Shown: positions 9,196-18,791 of the stretch, piece by piece | Layout: every line of letters starts with the position of its first letter | How positions within the stretch are numbered: the stretch's first letter is position 1 | Source of the DNA: Mycolicibacterium sp. ND9-15 | Lineage (GTDB): Bacteria; Actinomycetota; Actinomycetes; Mycobacteriales; Mycobacteriaceae | Direction: 5' to 3' | Length of the DNA stretch: 64,000 bases | Assembly (NCBI RefSeq): GCF_035918395.1 | Contig: NZ_CP142362.1 | Coordinates: forward strand, 1,525,501-1,589,500 | Made by a program: the position numbers and the translations under genes | Notes under the pieces: model-generated | Databases searched by the model: none | The model's input: the letters and a program-made list of their open reading frames with translations, nothing else | What the model was told of the DNA's origin: nothing

Positions 9196-10883
9196 CCAGC
9201 CTGGAGTGGCGGCGGGCCCTCAGCGCCACCGGCCTGTTGCGCACCTTCTCCGACGCCGAAGTTCTCGACGCATCGGACGTGCATGTCGCACAACGGCTCT
9301 GCGCACTCACCAAGGCGCCCGACGAGGAAGTATCGCTCGCGGTGGCGCTGGTGGTGCGGGCCCTTCGCAACGGGTCGGTGTGCTTGGACCTGCGGACGGT
9401 CGAGCAACAGGTCGGCGTCGACGGGCTGCCGTGGCCCGCCGTCGACCCCTGGCTCACCGCCATCGCCGCCCACCCGCTGGCCGGTGAGCCGCCGGTGCTG
9501 CGGGTCGACGGGGATCTGCTGTACCTCGACCGGTACTGGCTCGAAGAGCAGCAGGTGTGCGACGACATCCTGTCGATGATCGCCACCACCCCGTCTGCGT
9601 CCGCACCGGATCTCGGCAGGCTGTTCCCGCCGGGCTTCGAGGAGCAGCGTGCCGCGGCGGAACTGGCTTCGTCACAGGGTTTGACGGTGCTCACCGGTGG
9701 TCCGGGTACGGGTAAGACGACCACGGTGGCGCGGCTGCTCGCGCTGCTGGCGAGCGGGACCCGGCTGCGGATCGCGTTGGCGGCGCCGACCGGGAAGGCG
9801 GCAGCGCGACTGCAGGAGGCGGTGCAACTGGAGGTGGACAAGCTCGACGCGACCGACCGGGAAGCGCTGTCCGGCCTGCACGCCACGACCATGCACCGAC
9901 TGCTCGGCAGCCGCCCCGACAGCTCGGCGCGGTTCCGGCATCACCGCGGTAATCGGTTGCCGCACGACGTGATCGTCGTCGACGAGACGTCGATGGTCTC
10001 GTTGACGATGATGGCGCGTCTGCTGGAGGCGGTGCGGCCGGAGGCCCGGCTCATCCTGGTCGGCGATCCCGACCAGTTGGCGTCGGTGGAAGCCGGTGCG
10101 GTGCTTGCGGATCTGGTCGACGGCCTCGGCGACGGGCGGATCGCGGAGTTGAAGACGTCGCACCGGTTCGGCGAGTCGATCGGGGCGTTGGCCGGCGCGA
10201 TCCGTGCCGGCGACGCCGACACCGTGATGGAGGTGCTGCGCGCCGGCGGCGAGCACATCGAGTGGGTCGACACCGAGGAGCCGTCGGAGCATTTGCGGAA
10301 GGTGTTGGTGCCGTTCGCCGTTGAGCTCCGCAAGGCGGCGATTCTCGGTGCCGACGACGCGGCCCTGGCCATCCTGAACGAACACCGGCTGTTGTGCGCG
10401 CACCGCCGCGGCCCGTTCGGGGTGCGGTACTGGAACCGCCAGGTGGAGCGGTGGCTGGCGGAGATGACCGGCGAGCCGATCTGGTCGGCGTGGTACGCGG
10501 GACGGCCGGTGTTGGTGACCGCGAACGACTACGGGCTGGGCCTGTACAACGGCGACACCGGTGTCACGGTGCTGCGCGACGGCGCGCTTCGCGCGGCGAT
10601 CGCCGGCGCCGAACGGCTCGAGTTCGCGACGAGCCGACTGGCCGATGTGGACACGATGCACGCGATGACGATTCACAAGTCGCAGGGCAGCCAGGCCGAC
10701 GAGGTCACCGTGCTGCTTCCGCCCGAGGACTCTCGGCTGCTCAGCCGCGAGTTGTTCTACACCGCGGTGACCCGGGCGAAAAAGAGGATCCGGGTGGTCG
10801 GCCCCGAGGCCTCGATCCGAGCGGCCGTCGAACGCCGGGCGGTGCGCGCGTCGGGTCTGGCGCGCCGCCTGCGGGGCAGCTGA
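9192..10883 (+). CDS. recD: RecBCD helicase subunit RecD (5' to 3' motor)
   Basis: A 563-residue SF1B helicase. The N-terminal ~150 residues are the RecB-interacting domain. Walker A is GGPGTGKTT at about 169-177, motif II is VDETSMVSL, and the C-terminal motif MTIHKSQGSQADEV is present. Near the end FYTAVTRAKKRI is motif VI. The GTG start overlaps the recB stop (GTGA). It is the last gene of the recCBD unit, and a large inverted repeat follows the stop within 10 bases. Confidence 0.95.
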   Translation: MTSLEWRRALSATGLLRTFSDAEVLDASDVHVAQRLCALTKAPDEEVSLAVALVVRALRNGSVCLDLRTVEQQVGVDGLPWPAVDPWLTAIAAHPLAGEPPVLRVDGDLLYLDRYWLEEQQVCDDILSMIATTPSASAPDLGRLFPPGFEEQRAAAELASSQGLTVLTGGPGTGKTTTVARLLALLASGTRLRIALAAPTGKAAARLQEAVQLEVDKLDATDREALSGLHATTMHRLLGSRPDSSARFRHHRGNRLPHDVIVVDETSMVSLTMMARLLEAVRPEARLILVGDPDQLASVEAGAVLADLVDGLGDGRIAELKTSHRFGESIGALAGAIRAGDADTVMEVLRAGGEHIEWVDTEEPSEHLRKVLVPFAVELRKAAILGADDAALAILNEHRLLCAHRRGPFGVRYWNRQVERWLAEMTGEPIWSAWYAGRPVLVTANDYGLGLYNGDTGVTVLRDGALRAAIAGAERLEFATSRLADVDTMHAMTIHKSQGSQADEVTVLLPPEDSRLLSRELFYTAVTRAKKRIRVVGPEASIRAAVERRAVRASGLARRLRGS

Positions 10884-10892
10884 TTCCCTTAC

Positions 10893-10953
10893 CGCGAGCG
10901 CTCAATCTGGTACGGATTTCGGCACCCAAACCGTACATAGGTGAGCGCTCGCG
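10893..10953. repeat. nested palindrome after recD
   Basis: Outer arms CGCGAGCGCTCA and TGAGCGCTCGCG are a perfect 12-bp inverted repeat 37 bases apart. Inside it GTACGG and CCGTAC form a second 6-bp inverted repeat. The structure could end recD transcription. The outer arm shares CGCGAGCG with the palindrome at 20485-20546, so it may belong to a dispersed intergenic repeat family. Confidence 0.65.
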
Positions 10954-11042
10954 CTGGTTTCGGTTTAGGCTCGGCTGATTTCCGGGCACTCCTTCCCGGC
11001 GGTTGTGGCGTAGCACTCAGTACCGGGTGGACGGAGCCTGCG

Positions 11043-12647
11043 ATGAGCACGGAGAACGAGGTCACGCCGACCGAGGTCGACAAGGCACTGCTCGGGAGCG
11101 CGACCTACCGAAGCCTCGGTGAGCAGAGGCTCTCCCCGCGCGAAGAGAAGTTCGAAAAGGTCCGGCGGACCGTCGGCCTGTTCCTCGCCCCGCTGCTGGC
11201 CGTCGTCTTCCTGGTCCTGCCGATCGACATCCCACGCGATCAGCAGGTGCTGGGCGCCGTGCTGCTCGGCGTGATCACGCTGTGGATCAGCGAGGCGGTG
11301 CCGATTCCGATCGGCGGTCTGCTCGGTGTCGCGGTCACGGTCTTTCTCGGTGTGGCACCGGTCGACGATGTGCTCGCCCCGTTCGGGTCGTCGACGATAT
11401 TCACGTTCATCGGCGCGTTCATCCTCGCCCAGGCGATGCTCAGACATGGCGTGGCACGACGTTTCGCGTTCCGCATCCTGGCCTTGCCGCGGGCGGGACG
11501 CTCCACCACCGGAGTGATCCTCGCGTTCGGCGCGATCACCTGCCTGCTGTCGGCGTTCGTCTCCAACACCGCCACGGTGGCGATGCTGTTGCCGACGGCG
11601 CTCGGGATCCTTTCCGTCATCGCCAAACTGCTGCAGCAGCGCGGCGATGTCGAACCGGACTTCGACCCGCAGCGGCTGCGGGTGGGCGCGGCACTCATGT
11701 TGATGCTCGCCTACGGCGCCGGCGTCGGCGGACTGCTCACCCCGGTGGGCAGCCCACCGAACCTGATCGGGCGAGGGCTGATCGAGGAGGCCACCGGTGA
11801 ACGGATCAGCTTCGGCCAGTGGACGGTGATGGCGATCCCGATCTGCCTGGTGATGTTCCTGCTGCTGGCACTGATCCTGTTGCGGCTGAACAAACCAGAG
11901 ATCAAGCGGATCGACGGGGTCGCCGACTATGTGGCCGGCGAGCGCGAGAAGCTGGGTTCGCTGTCGCGGGCCGAGAAGAACACGCTGACCGCGTTCGGTA
12001 TCACGGTCACGCTGTGGATCCTGCCCGGTGTGGTCGCGTTGATCACCGGCACCGAGTCCGAGGTGTACGAGTTCGTCAGCGATCGCCTCGACGAGGGCGT
12101 GGTCGCGGTGTTCGGCGCGTCGCTGCTGTTTCTGCTGCCGACCGACTGGCAGAACCGCGAGTTCACGCTGCGCTGGAAGGACGCCGCCGAAATCGACTGG
12201 GGCACAATAATCCTGTTCGGCACCGGTATCATCTTCGGCTCGCTGATCTCGTCGACGGGCCTGGCCGAGACCATCGGCACCTCCGTCGACGACGCGCTGG
12301 GCCTGACGAGTGCCGTCGCGATCACCGTCTTCGCGGTGCTGCTGGCGATCATCGTGTCCGAGACGACCAGCAACACCGCATCGGCGGCGGTGGTGGTGCC
12401 GATCATCATCCCCGTCGCGGTGGCCGCCGGGGTCAACCCGTTCGTGCCCGCCCTGGCGGCGACGTTCGCGGCGTCCTTCGGGTTCATGCTGCCGGTGTCT
12501 ACGCCGCAGAACGCGATCGCCTATGGATCGGGCGTCGTACCGATCACCAAGATGATCCGCTCGGGCATCTCCTTCGACATCGCGGGTGCGATTCTCATCA
12601 TCGTCATGCTGCCGCTGATGGTCAGCCTGCTCGGGCTGGGCACATGA
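11043..12647 (+). CDS. DASS/SLC13-family sodium:anion (dicarboxylate/citrate/sulfate) transporter
   Basis: A 534-residue integral membrane protein with about 11-12 hydrophobic segments. It has the two repeated SNT-type signatures of the divalent anion:Na+ symporter family: FVSNTATVAMLLPTA in the first half and SETTSNTASAAVVVPI in the second. It also has GSPPNLIGRG and the late LPVSTPQNAIAYGSG. These loops bind sodium and the carboxylates of the substrate. The first ~55 residues are a charged cytoplasmic extension. Substrate (succinate-like, citrate or sulfate) cannot be assigned from the motifs. The gene stands alone between recD and an ESX cassette. Confidence 0.85.
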   Translation: MSTENEVTPTEVDKALLGSATYRSLGEQRLSPREEKFEKVRRTVGLFLAPLLAVVFLVLPIDIPRDQQVLGAVLLGVITLWISEAVPIPIGGLLGVAVTVFLGVAPVDDVLAPFGSSTIFTFIGAFILAQAMLRHGVARRFAFRILALPRAGRSTTGVILAFGAITCLLSAFVSNTATVAMLLPTALGILSVIAKLLQQRGDVEPDFDPQRLRVGAALMLMLAYGAGVGGLLTPVGSPPNLIGRGLIEEATGERISFGQWTVMAIPICLVMFLLLALILLRLNKPEIKRIDGVADYVAGEREKLGSLSRAEKNTLTAFGITVTLWILPGVVALITGTESEVYEFVSDRLDEGVVAVFGASLLFLLPTDWQNREFTLRWKDAAEIDWGTIILFGTGIIFGSLISSTGLAETIGTSVDDALGLTSAVAITVFAVLLAIIVSETTSNTASAAVVVPIIIPVAVAAGVNPFVPALAATFAASFGFMLPVSTPQNAIAYGSGVVPITKMIRSGISFDIAGAILIIVMLPLMVSLLGLGT

Positions 12648-12890
12648 CCGGGATCGCGGCCCGACACGGCGTCGCGTTGTCCTACACCGAGTTCGACTGG
12701 TCAACTCAGCGCTACGAGTGAGATGGGCACTTCGGGCACCCAACGACCTGCACACCAGCAAACCATTTCATCGCGCCCCGGCCGCATTGCCACCGTAAAA
12801 ATTGGTGCATCGGGGGGTATTGCGGCGATGGTACCGTTGACCAGCAAACGCTGAAAATCCCCTGGTCCATGGCGAGTGTTGGGTGAGTCG

Positions 12891-13214
12891 ATGAGTGAGG
12901 AACTGCAGGTCGACCCGCTGGAGGTGCGGATGGCGGCCGATCACGTCGGTGCGGCCGCCGACGCTCTGCGGTCGGCTCACGGCACGGCGCATGATCGCAT
13001 TGGCGCCGCACAGGCCGGTTGGATCGGATCGAGCGCGGCGGCGCTGGCAGCAACCACCGCGAAATGGGAGGAAGAGTCCCTCTCGCACTACACCGAGCTC
13101 ATCGGACATGTCGACGATCTCCGATCGGCGGCAGCGAACTACGTGGGTACCGACCACCAGGAGGCTTCCGGGATCGACTCTGCGGCATCGCGTTTGGGCT
13201 CCATGGGACTCTGA
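12891..13214 (+). CDS. EspC-like/WXG100-like ESX secretion-associated protein
   Basis: A 107-residue, alanine-rich, all-helical protein: MSEELQVDPLEVRMAADHVG, then a W-x-G turn in GWIGSSAAAL at about 43-45, then a second helix. This helix-WXG-helix hairpin is the hallmark of type VII (ESX) substrates and the EspC/DUF2580 family; such proteins usually heterodimerise with a partner encoded next door. The next gene starts 3 bases after its stop. The 240 bases upstream hold no other gene I can support and probably carry the promoter. I see no clear C-terminal YxxxD/E secretion signal, so it may rely on its partner. Confidence 0.75.
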   Translation: MSEELQVDPLEVRMAADHVGAAADALRSAHGTAHDRIGAAQAGWIGSSAAALAATTAKWEEESLSHYTELIGHVDDLRSAAANYVGTDHQEASGIDSAASRLGSMGL

Positions 13215-13217
13215 CCC

Positions 13218-15509
13218 GTGGGGTTGACGTTGGCCGACGTTCAGCGTTGGGAACCCGAACAGATCGACGAGGTCTCCAAAGCGGCGGCCCACCGCGCCCG
13301 CACGAGCGGTGAGACGGCCGAGGCCTTGCGCAATCTCTCGGTGTTCGGGACATGGAAAGGCCAGGCAGGTGAGGCCGCGAAGCAGGCGATCGAGCAGTCG
13401 GCCACCAAGCTCGACGTCACCCAGAAGGACGCCGTGCTGGTGTCGCTGTTCGCCGGGCGCGCCGCACAGGATGCCCGCACGGTGAAGAACGACCTGGACA
13501 GCCTTGTGCAGTACGCCGCCGCCGCGCCTCCGGTGCAGATCGATATGGCGACCAACACGGTGATCCCGCCCGACACGACGGGCTGGGCAGAGGAGGACAT
13601 CGCGCAGCTGGCGGCCAAGACGGCGGAGGTCGAGAACCGCATGGTGGCCGTTCTGGCCGCCGCGGAAGAGGTCGACGGCGACCTGGCGCGAGTGCTGTCC
13701 GCGGCCACCGGCGGCGATCCCGCTTCGCCTGGCGAGCAGGGCATCGCCGACGGGGAATCCCTCCAGGACGGCGAAATCAGCCCGGAAGAACTGGCCCGGC
13801 TCGAGGAGAACACCACGCTGACCCCCGAGCAGCAGGAAGCGTTGGCGCGTGGCGAGCTGGTGCTGCCAGCGAGTCAGATGGCTTACCTCAACCAGCTGTC
13901 ACGATCCCTGGATGGCAAGGGTCCGGCCGAGATTCGCGCGATGATGGAACAACTCGGGCCTGACGGCGGGCGAGTCGCCGACGCGTTACAGCTGGTGTCC
14001 AACGAGAACATCACCGTGGCCGGCGCCGACCCCGCCGCGAAGCCCGGCGACGTCGGGTACGTGCCCATCCGCGGTGGCATGCAGAACCTGCCGTCAGGGA
14101 TCCGGGAGACCCTTGAGGCGCCGCTGCGCGGGCCGACCGCTCCGACCCAAGGGACCGACGCGAACGGTAAGCCCAGGATCGAGTTACCGGACCCGTACAA
14201 GCCGTTCCCGCACCTCGACGAGTACCGCGACGTCGCCGCGATCGTCGCCGCCGGGGACGCCGAACTGCAGCAGGGCACGGCGCTGGACGCCGCGCTGCTG
14301 GACAAGTCGGAACAGGTCCTGCGCGACATGCACGACGCCCCCGATATCGCCTGGAAGCAGGACGTCGGGCTCGGGCAGCGGCTGGTGGACCCGGCGGTGC
14401 AGGACATGCTCAACGCGGCCGGACGCGACCCGATGGCCGTGCACGACGCGCTGGCAGGAGCCGACGGTGCAGCACCGAATGCCGGCTTCATCGAGGACCT
14501 CTTCACCCACCAGTGGGCCGACGACGGAGCGGCGGCCGGCAGCCTGCTCGAGGGCACCGGCGCCGTCCCGGCCGATCTGACCGATCCCACTCAACTGTTC
14601 CGGGCCGAGCAGGCCGGCCAAACGATGCACGCGGTCGACGAGTGGGTCGGAAACAACGCCCCCGAGTTGCTCGACGTCCGGGGCACCGACGGGCAGGCGC
14701 TCGGACAGGTGAACCCCGAACTCACCCAGGCCCTCGCCGAGGCCAACAAGCCCTACATCGACGACATGCTGGGCAATCCGCTCGACAACACCAGAGGCTT
14801 CGCGCCCCTGGACGATCTGAAGAACCCCGAGATGCCGCACACCCGGGACCTGTTCGCGGTCATCGACACCGATCCCGATGCCGCCGCCACCCTGAACAGT
14901 CAGGCGTACGTCAACGGCATGCAGTACCAGGCCAATTTCGAGCAGTCCATCATCGACGGCGGCGCGGTCAACACCGCGGACCTGCAGTCCGCGGGCAGCT
15001 TACGCGGGATCATCGACTCCGGCGCGAACATCGCCGACAACGATGCCATCGAGTACGGCAACCTTGCTGACATCCGAGCCTACGAAAGCCGTGGCGAGTG
15101 GTTCGACGCCGCAAAGAAGATCGGTGGCGAGATCCCCGGCGTCAGGACCTTCCTCGACTTCGCCGACAAGATACCCGGCGACCCGCTGCAGCAGATCTTC
15201 GTCGGAGACGCACCGGTACCCGACAACCCGACCTACGTCGTCCAGGAGAGTTCAGAGGCGTTGCAGTACGCCGTCGCCCAGCGGCTGCTCGACAGCGACA
15301 TCGGCGATCCGCGGTTCTTCGCCGAGGCGAACCTGATCGACCCCACCACCGGCCGGCTCAAGCCGTTGGAGGGCGACTTCGCCGACTTCCGGACGGCACT
15401 CACCAACTACTTCAACGGAATCGACCCGTCGGTGAAGTCGGGTATCGAGGACTACGAAGACGCCTACCGGGATGCGCTGCCCAGACCGCCGGCGCACACG
15501 GGACGATGA
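13218..15509 (+). CDS. large ESX-associated protein with N-terminal helical substrate domain
   Basis: A 763-residue, acidic, alanine-rich protein. The first ~150 residues (LADVQRWEPEQIDEVSKAA, then FGTWKGQAGEAAKQAIE with a W-x-G-like turn at about 51-53) look like the helical ESX substrate domain. A long helical region with no enzyme motif I recognise follows. It resembles the mycobacterial proteins annotated as TPR repeat region-containing that sit beside EspC-like genes. The GTG start lies 3 bases after the EspC-like stop and its own stop overlaps the next ATG, so the three genes form one unit. Role unknown; secretion is inferred from context. Confidence 0.65.
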   Translation: MGLTLADVQRWEPEQIDEVSKAAAHRARTSGETAEALRNLSVFGTWKGQAGEAAKQAIEQSATKLDVTQKDAVLVSLFAGRAAQDARTVKNDLDSLVQYAAAAPPVQIDMATNTVIPPDTTGWAEEDIAQLAAKTAEVENRMVAVLAAAEEVDGDLARVLSAATGGDPASPGEQGIADGESLQDGEISPEELARLEENTTLTPEQQEALARGELVLPASQMAYLNQLSRSLDGKGPAEIRAMMEQLGPDGGRVADALQLVSNENITVAGADPAAKPGDVGYVPIRGGMQNLPSGIRETLEAPLRGPTAPTQGTDANGKPRIELPDPYKPFPHLDEYRDVAAIVAAGDAELQQGTALDAALLDKSEQVLRDMHDAPDIAWKQDVGLGQRLVDPAVQDMLNAAGRDPMAVHDALAGADGAAPNAGFIEDLFTHQWADDGAAAGSLLEGTGAVPADLTDPTQLFRAEQAGQTMHAVDEWVGNNAPELLDVRGTDGQALGQVNPELTQALAEANKPYIDDMLGNPLDNTRGFAPLDDLKNPEMPHTRDLFAVIDTDPDAAATLNSQAYVNGMQYQANFEQSIIDGGAVNTADLQSAGSLRGIIDSGANIADNDAIEYGNLADIRAYESRGEWFDAAKKIGGEIPGVRTFLDFADKIPGDPLQQIFVGDAPVPDNPTYVVQESSEALQYAVAQRLLDSDIGDPRFFAEANLIDPTTGRLKPLEGDFADFRTALTNYFNGIDPSVKSGIEDYEDAYRDALPRPPAHTGR

Positions 15510-16372
15510 ACGCGAGGACGATCATGCGGTCGTGGATGGTTCTCCTCCTCATGGTGGGGTTGGCGGGCTGCCGAAGCGACGAACAGCCCGAGCAGGCATT
15601 CGCCAACTGGCCGGAGGCGCTGGCTGACTTCCGGTTCCGATGGGCGGCCGAACCCGGCATCGATCTCGTCACAGGGCCGGCGGTGCCCCTGCGGGCGTAC
15701 GTGGAGTCGTACCGGGTCGCCCAGTTCACCGCCGACTTCGGCGCCGCCTACCCGGGTTTCGACCGCGCCGTCCCACCGGCGTCGACGCCCCCCTTCTCCT
15801 CGAGCACCCCCGCCCAATTGGTAAGCATCCGACCGGTACTCGACGCCGAGCCGTTCGGACCCGCGGGCGCGTTCTACGGCAACGAGTATTTCCATGTCCT
15901 CGAGCTCACCCAGATCGAGAATGGGTACCGCGCCTACGTGTGCGACGGCCTGTACAAGATCTTCCGCGAAGGTCAGCAGCACGAAACGTTCGAGTCCGTC
16001 GTCCGCTACGAGGGCCGCACCGGCCTCAACGACGTCGACGGCCTTAAGGTCTGGCGGGTCGAATTCACCGACACACCAGCCGATCCCAATGACCCCGCGA
16101 TGGTCAGCACAGCCCAGAATGGGCCGAATCCCGCACCGGTCGACGACGTGTTCGGTCCCTGGCGCATCACCGGCGCCGGCGACTACCAGTGGGGGACGCC
16201 GATCACCCGCGAATTCACTGCCGACCAGACCGTGGACGGCGAGCGACGCCTCTCCAAGTGCGCCGACCGCATGCCCGCCAACCGGGAGAGGCGCCAAGCC
16301 TACTTCAGCAGTGCCCTCGACACCCCGCCGACGACGGACCCCGCGGAACCCGGCTGGCCCGACCGCCGCTGA
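15506..16372 (+). CDS. lipoprotein linked to the ESX cassette
   Basis: A 288-residue protein with an N-terminal signal ending in the lipobox LAGC (cysteine at about residue 23), so it should be a membrane-anchored exported lipoprotein. No catalytic motif is recognised in the remainder. Two cysteines late in the mature part (YVCDGL and LSKCADRM) could form a disulfide. The ATG overlaps the stop of the 763-residue gene (ATGA), which points to translational coupling and a joint role, perhaps as an immunity or anchoring factor; that role is speculation. Confidence 0.65.
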   Translation: MNARTIMRSWMVLLLMVGLAGCRSDEQPEQAFANWPEALADFRFRWAAEPGIDLVTGPAVPLRAYVESYRVAQFTADFGAAYPGFDRAVPPASTPPFSSSTPAQLVSIRPVLDAEPFGPAGAFYGNEYFHVLELTQIENGYRAYVCDGLYKIFREGQQHETFESVVRYEGRTGLNDVDGLKVWRVEFTDTPADPNDPAMVSTAQNGPNPAPVDDVFGPWRITGAGDYQWGTPITREFTADQTVDGERRLSKCADRMPANRERRQAYFSSALDTPPTTDPAEPGWPDRR

Positions 16373-16418
16373 TCTCGAAATGGGTGACGACGTCGTCGGT
16401 TTCGCGTAGCGTGGGGCG

Positions 16419-16868
16419 GTGGCCGATATCGACCGCAGCCGCGTCATCGCGGCAACCCCCACACAGATCTGGGACGTGCTGGCGGATTTCGGCGCCCTCG
16501 CCTCATGGCTCGAAGTCGACCACTCCAGCATCCTGAGCCGGGGGCCGGACGGCGGCATGGTCGGCACGACACGCCGGGTGCAGGTCGGACGAAACACCTT
16601 GGTCGAACGCATCACGGAATGCGACCCGCAGTACGTCCTCGGCTATGACATCGCGGGCCTGCCGAAGGTCATCGGCAAGGTCAGCAACCGCTGGACCCTG
16701 GAACCGACGAGCGGCGGCGAGACCGTCGTGACGATCACCAGCACCGTCCGAAAAGGACGTGGCAGAACGCAGCAACTCGTCGAGCGCTTGGCCTGCAGGG
16801 CATTGGCCCGTGGGTCCGACACCATGCTCGCCGCGCTGGCGACGCGATTGGAGGAACCTCGTGACTGA
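16419..16868 (+). CDS. SRPBCC (START-like) family protein
   Basis: A 149-residue protein with the polyketide cyclase/dehydrase-like START fold pattern: ADIDRSRVIAATPTQIWDVL at the start, FGALASWL, and a C-terminal long helix (VERLACRALARGSDTMLAAL). Family members bind lipids or aromatic ligands in a hydrophobic cavity; no specific ligand can be predicted. The GTG start follows a 46-base gap after the lipoprotein gene. The end overlaps the sulfatase start by 8 bases, suggesting the two are co-expressed. Confidence 0.75.
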   Translation: MADIDRSRVIAATPTQIWDVLADFGALASWLEVDHSSILSRGPDGGMVGTTRRVQVGRNTLVERITECDPQYVLGYDIAGLPKVIGKVSNRWTLEPTSGGETVVTITSTVRKGRGRTQQLVERLACRALARGSDTMLAALATRLEEPRD

Positions 16869-18654
16869 ACGCCCCGACATCATCATCGTGATGACCGACG
16901 AGGAGCGTGCGGTGCCGCCCTACGAGGCGCCCGAAGTCCTGGCCTGGCGGCGCGACACGCTCACCGGGCGCAGGTGGTTCGACGAGCACGGCGTCAGCTT
17001 CGAAAAGCACTACACCGGTTCGCTGGCCTGCGTGCCCAGCCGCCCGACGATCTTCACCGGCCACTACCCCGACCTGCACGGCGTCACGCAGACCGACGGC
17101 ATCGGCAAGGTCTACGACGACTCCCGCATGCGATGGCTGCGCCCGAACGAGGTGCCCACACTGGGCAACTGGTTCCGCGCGGCCGGCTACGACACGCACT
17201 ACGACGGCAAATGGCACATCTCGCACGCGGACCTCACCGATCCCGCCACCGGTCAGCCGTTGGCGACCAACGACGACAACGGCGTCGTCGACCCGAAAGC
17301 AGTGCAGCGCTACCTCGACGCCGATCCACTTGCGCCGTACGGGTTTTCGGGATGGGTCGGCCCGGAGCCGCACGGCGCGCCGCTGGCCAACGCGGGGGTG
17401 CGGCGCGACCCGCTCATCGCCGACCGGATCGTGGCGTGGTTGAAAAACCGCTACGCCCGGCGTCACGCGGGTGACGTCGACGCGCAGCGCCCGTTCCTGT
17501 TGGTGGCGAGCTTCGTCAACCCGCACGACATCGTGCTGTTCCCGGCGTGGCAGCGGCGCAGCCCGGTGAAGCCGACGCCGCTGGATCCGCCACCGGTACC
17601 GCCGGCGCCGACGGCCGAGGAGGACCTGTCGACCAAGCCCGCCGCGCAGATCGCGTACCGGGAGGCCTACTACTCGGGGTACGGCCCGGCGCCGGCGATC
17701 GACCGCACCTACACCCGTCAGGCCCAGCACTACCGCGACCTGTACTACCGGCTGCACGCCGAGGTCGACGCGCCGATCGACCGCGTGCGGCGTGCGGTGA
17801 CCGAGGGAGGCTCGGAGAACGCGGTGCTGGTACGCACGTCCGATCACGGCGATCTGCTCGGCGCGCACGGCGGCCTGCACCAGAAGTGGTTCAACCTGTA
17901 CGACGAGGCGACGCGGGTCCCGTTCGTGGTGGCCCGAATCGGTGCTCGGGCGACGTCGGCGCGGGCGGTGTCGGCGCCGACGTCGCACGTGGACATCGTG
18001 CCGACACTGCTGGGCGCGGCGGGTATCGACGTCGAGACGGTGGCGGCGTCGCTGGCCGAGACCTTCTCCGAGGTGCACGCACTGCCGGGCCGCAACCTGA
18101 TGCCGGTGGTGGACGGCGCCGCGGCCGACGAGTCGCGAGCCGTGTACCTGATGACGCGCGACAACGTGCTCGAGGGCGACACCGGCGCGTCGGGTCTGGC
18201 GCGCAAACTGAAGCGGTCAACGAATCCCCCTGCGCCGCTGCGTATCCGGATACCAGCGCATGTGGCGTCGAACTTCGAGGGTCTGGTGCTGCGTGTCGAT
18301 GAGCACCGCGGCGAGGGGCATCTGTGGAAACTGGTGCGCACCTTCGACGATCCGGCGACCTGGACCGAGCCCGGGGTCCGACATCTTGCGGCGAACGGCA
18401 TCGGCGGTGAGGCCTACCGGACATCGCCGCTCGACGACCAGTGGGAGCTGTACGACCTGACCGACGACCCGGCCGAGGCCCGCAACCGGTGGGCCGATCC
18501 GGACCTGCACGAACTGCGCCAGCATCTGCGGGTAGAGCTCAAGCAGGCCCGTGCAGCGTCCGTCCCGGAACGAAACAACCCGTGGCCGTACTCGCCGCGT
18601 CGCACGCCCCCCGCGCATCCCGGCCTGCTCCGGCGGGTGCTCAGACGCGTCTGA
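16861..18654 (+). CDS. sulfatase-family hydrolase
   Basis: A 597-residue alkaline-phosphatase-superfamily enzyme. The sulfatase signature CVPSRPT is at about residue 57, where the cysteine would be converted to formylglycine by a separate maturase. Metal-ligand motifs include IIVMTDEER at the start, GKWHISH, and RTSDHGDLLGAHGG in the C-terminal half. No signal peptide is visible, so it should be cytoplasmic. It probably cleaves sulfate (or choline-sulfate or phosphonate) esters, but the substrate is not deducible. It starts with GTG inside the end of the SRPBCC gene. The late regions are more variable and probably form the substrate cap. Confidence 0.85.
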   Translation: MTERPDIIIVMTDEERAVPPYEAPEVLAWRRDTLTGRRWFDEHGVSFEKHYTGSLACVPSRPTIFTGHYPDLHGVTQTDGIGKVYDDSRMRWLRPNEVPTLGNWFRAAGYDTHYDGKWHISHADLTDPATGQPLATNDDNGVVDPKAVQRYLDADPLAPYGFSGWVGPEPHGAPLANAGVRRDPLIADRIVAWLKNRYARRHAGDVDAQRPFLLVASFVNPHDIVLFPAWQRRSPVKPTPLDPPPVPPAPTAEEDLSTKPAAQIAYREAYYSGYGPAPAIDRTYTRQAQHYRDLYYRLHAEVDAPIDRVRRAVTEGGSENAVLVRTSDHGDLLGAHGGLHQKWFNLYDEATRVPFVVARIGARATSARAVSAPTSHVDIVPTLLGAAGIDVETVAASLAETFSEVHALPGRNLMPVVDGAAADESRAVYLMTRDNVLEGDTGASGLARKLKRSTNPPAPLRIRIPAHVASNFEGLVLRVDEHRGEGHLWKLVRTFDDPATWTEPGVRHLAANGIGGEAYRTSPLDDQWELYDLTDDPAEARNRWADPDLHELRQHLRVELKQARAASVPERNNPWPYSPRRTPPAHPGLLRRVLRRV

Positions 18655-18791
18655 ACCGACGTCGGCGCGCTGACCGTGCCCGACGGCCTCTGGTGTGTAC
18701 AGTCGGACTGCCTGACGAGCTCCGCCTGTCGCATCGACCGTGGCGACGGATCACCTAGTACGGCGCTGTCACGCCGGGGCTGGAGATTCCA

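Noticed and set aside
10965..12761. 598-residue minus-strand frame opposite the anion transporter
   Set aside because: Composition rich in R, D, H and Q with no domain; the plus strand encodes a clear DASS transporter with all motifs.
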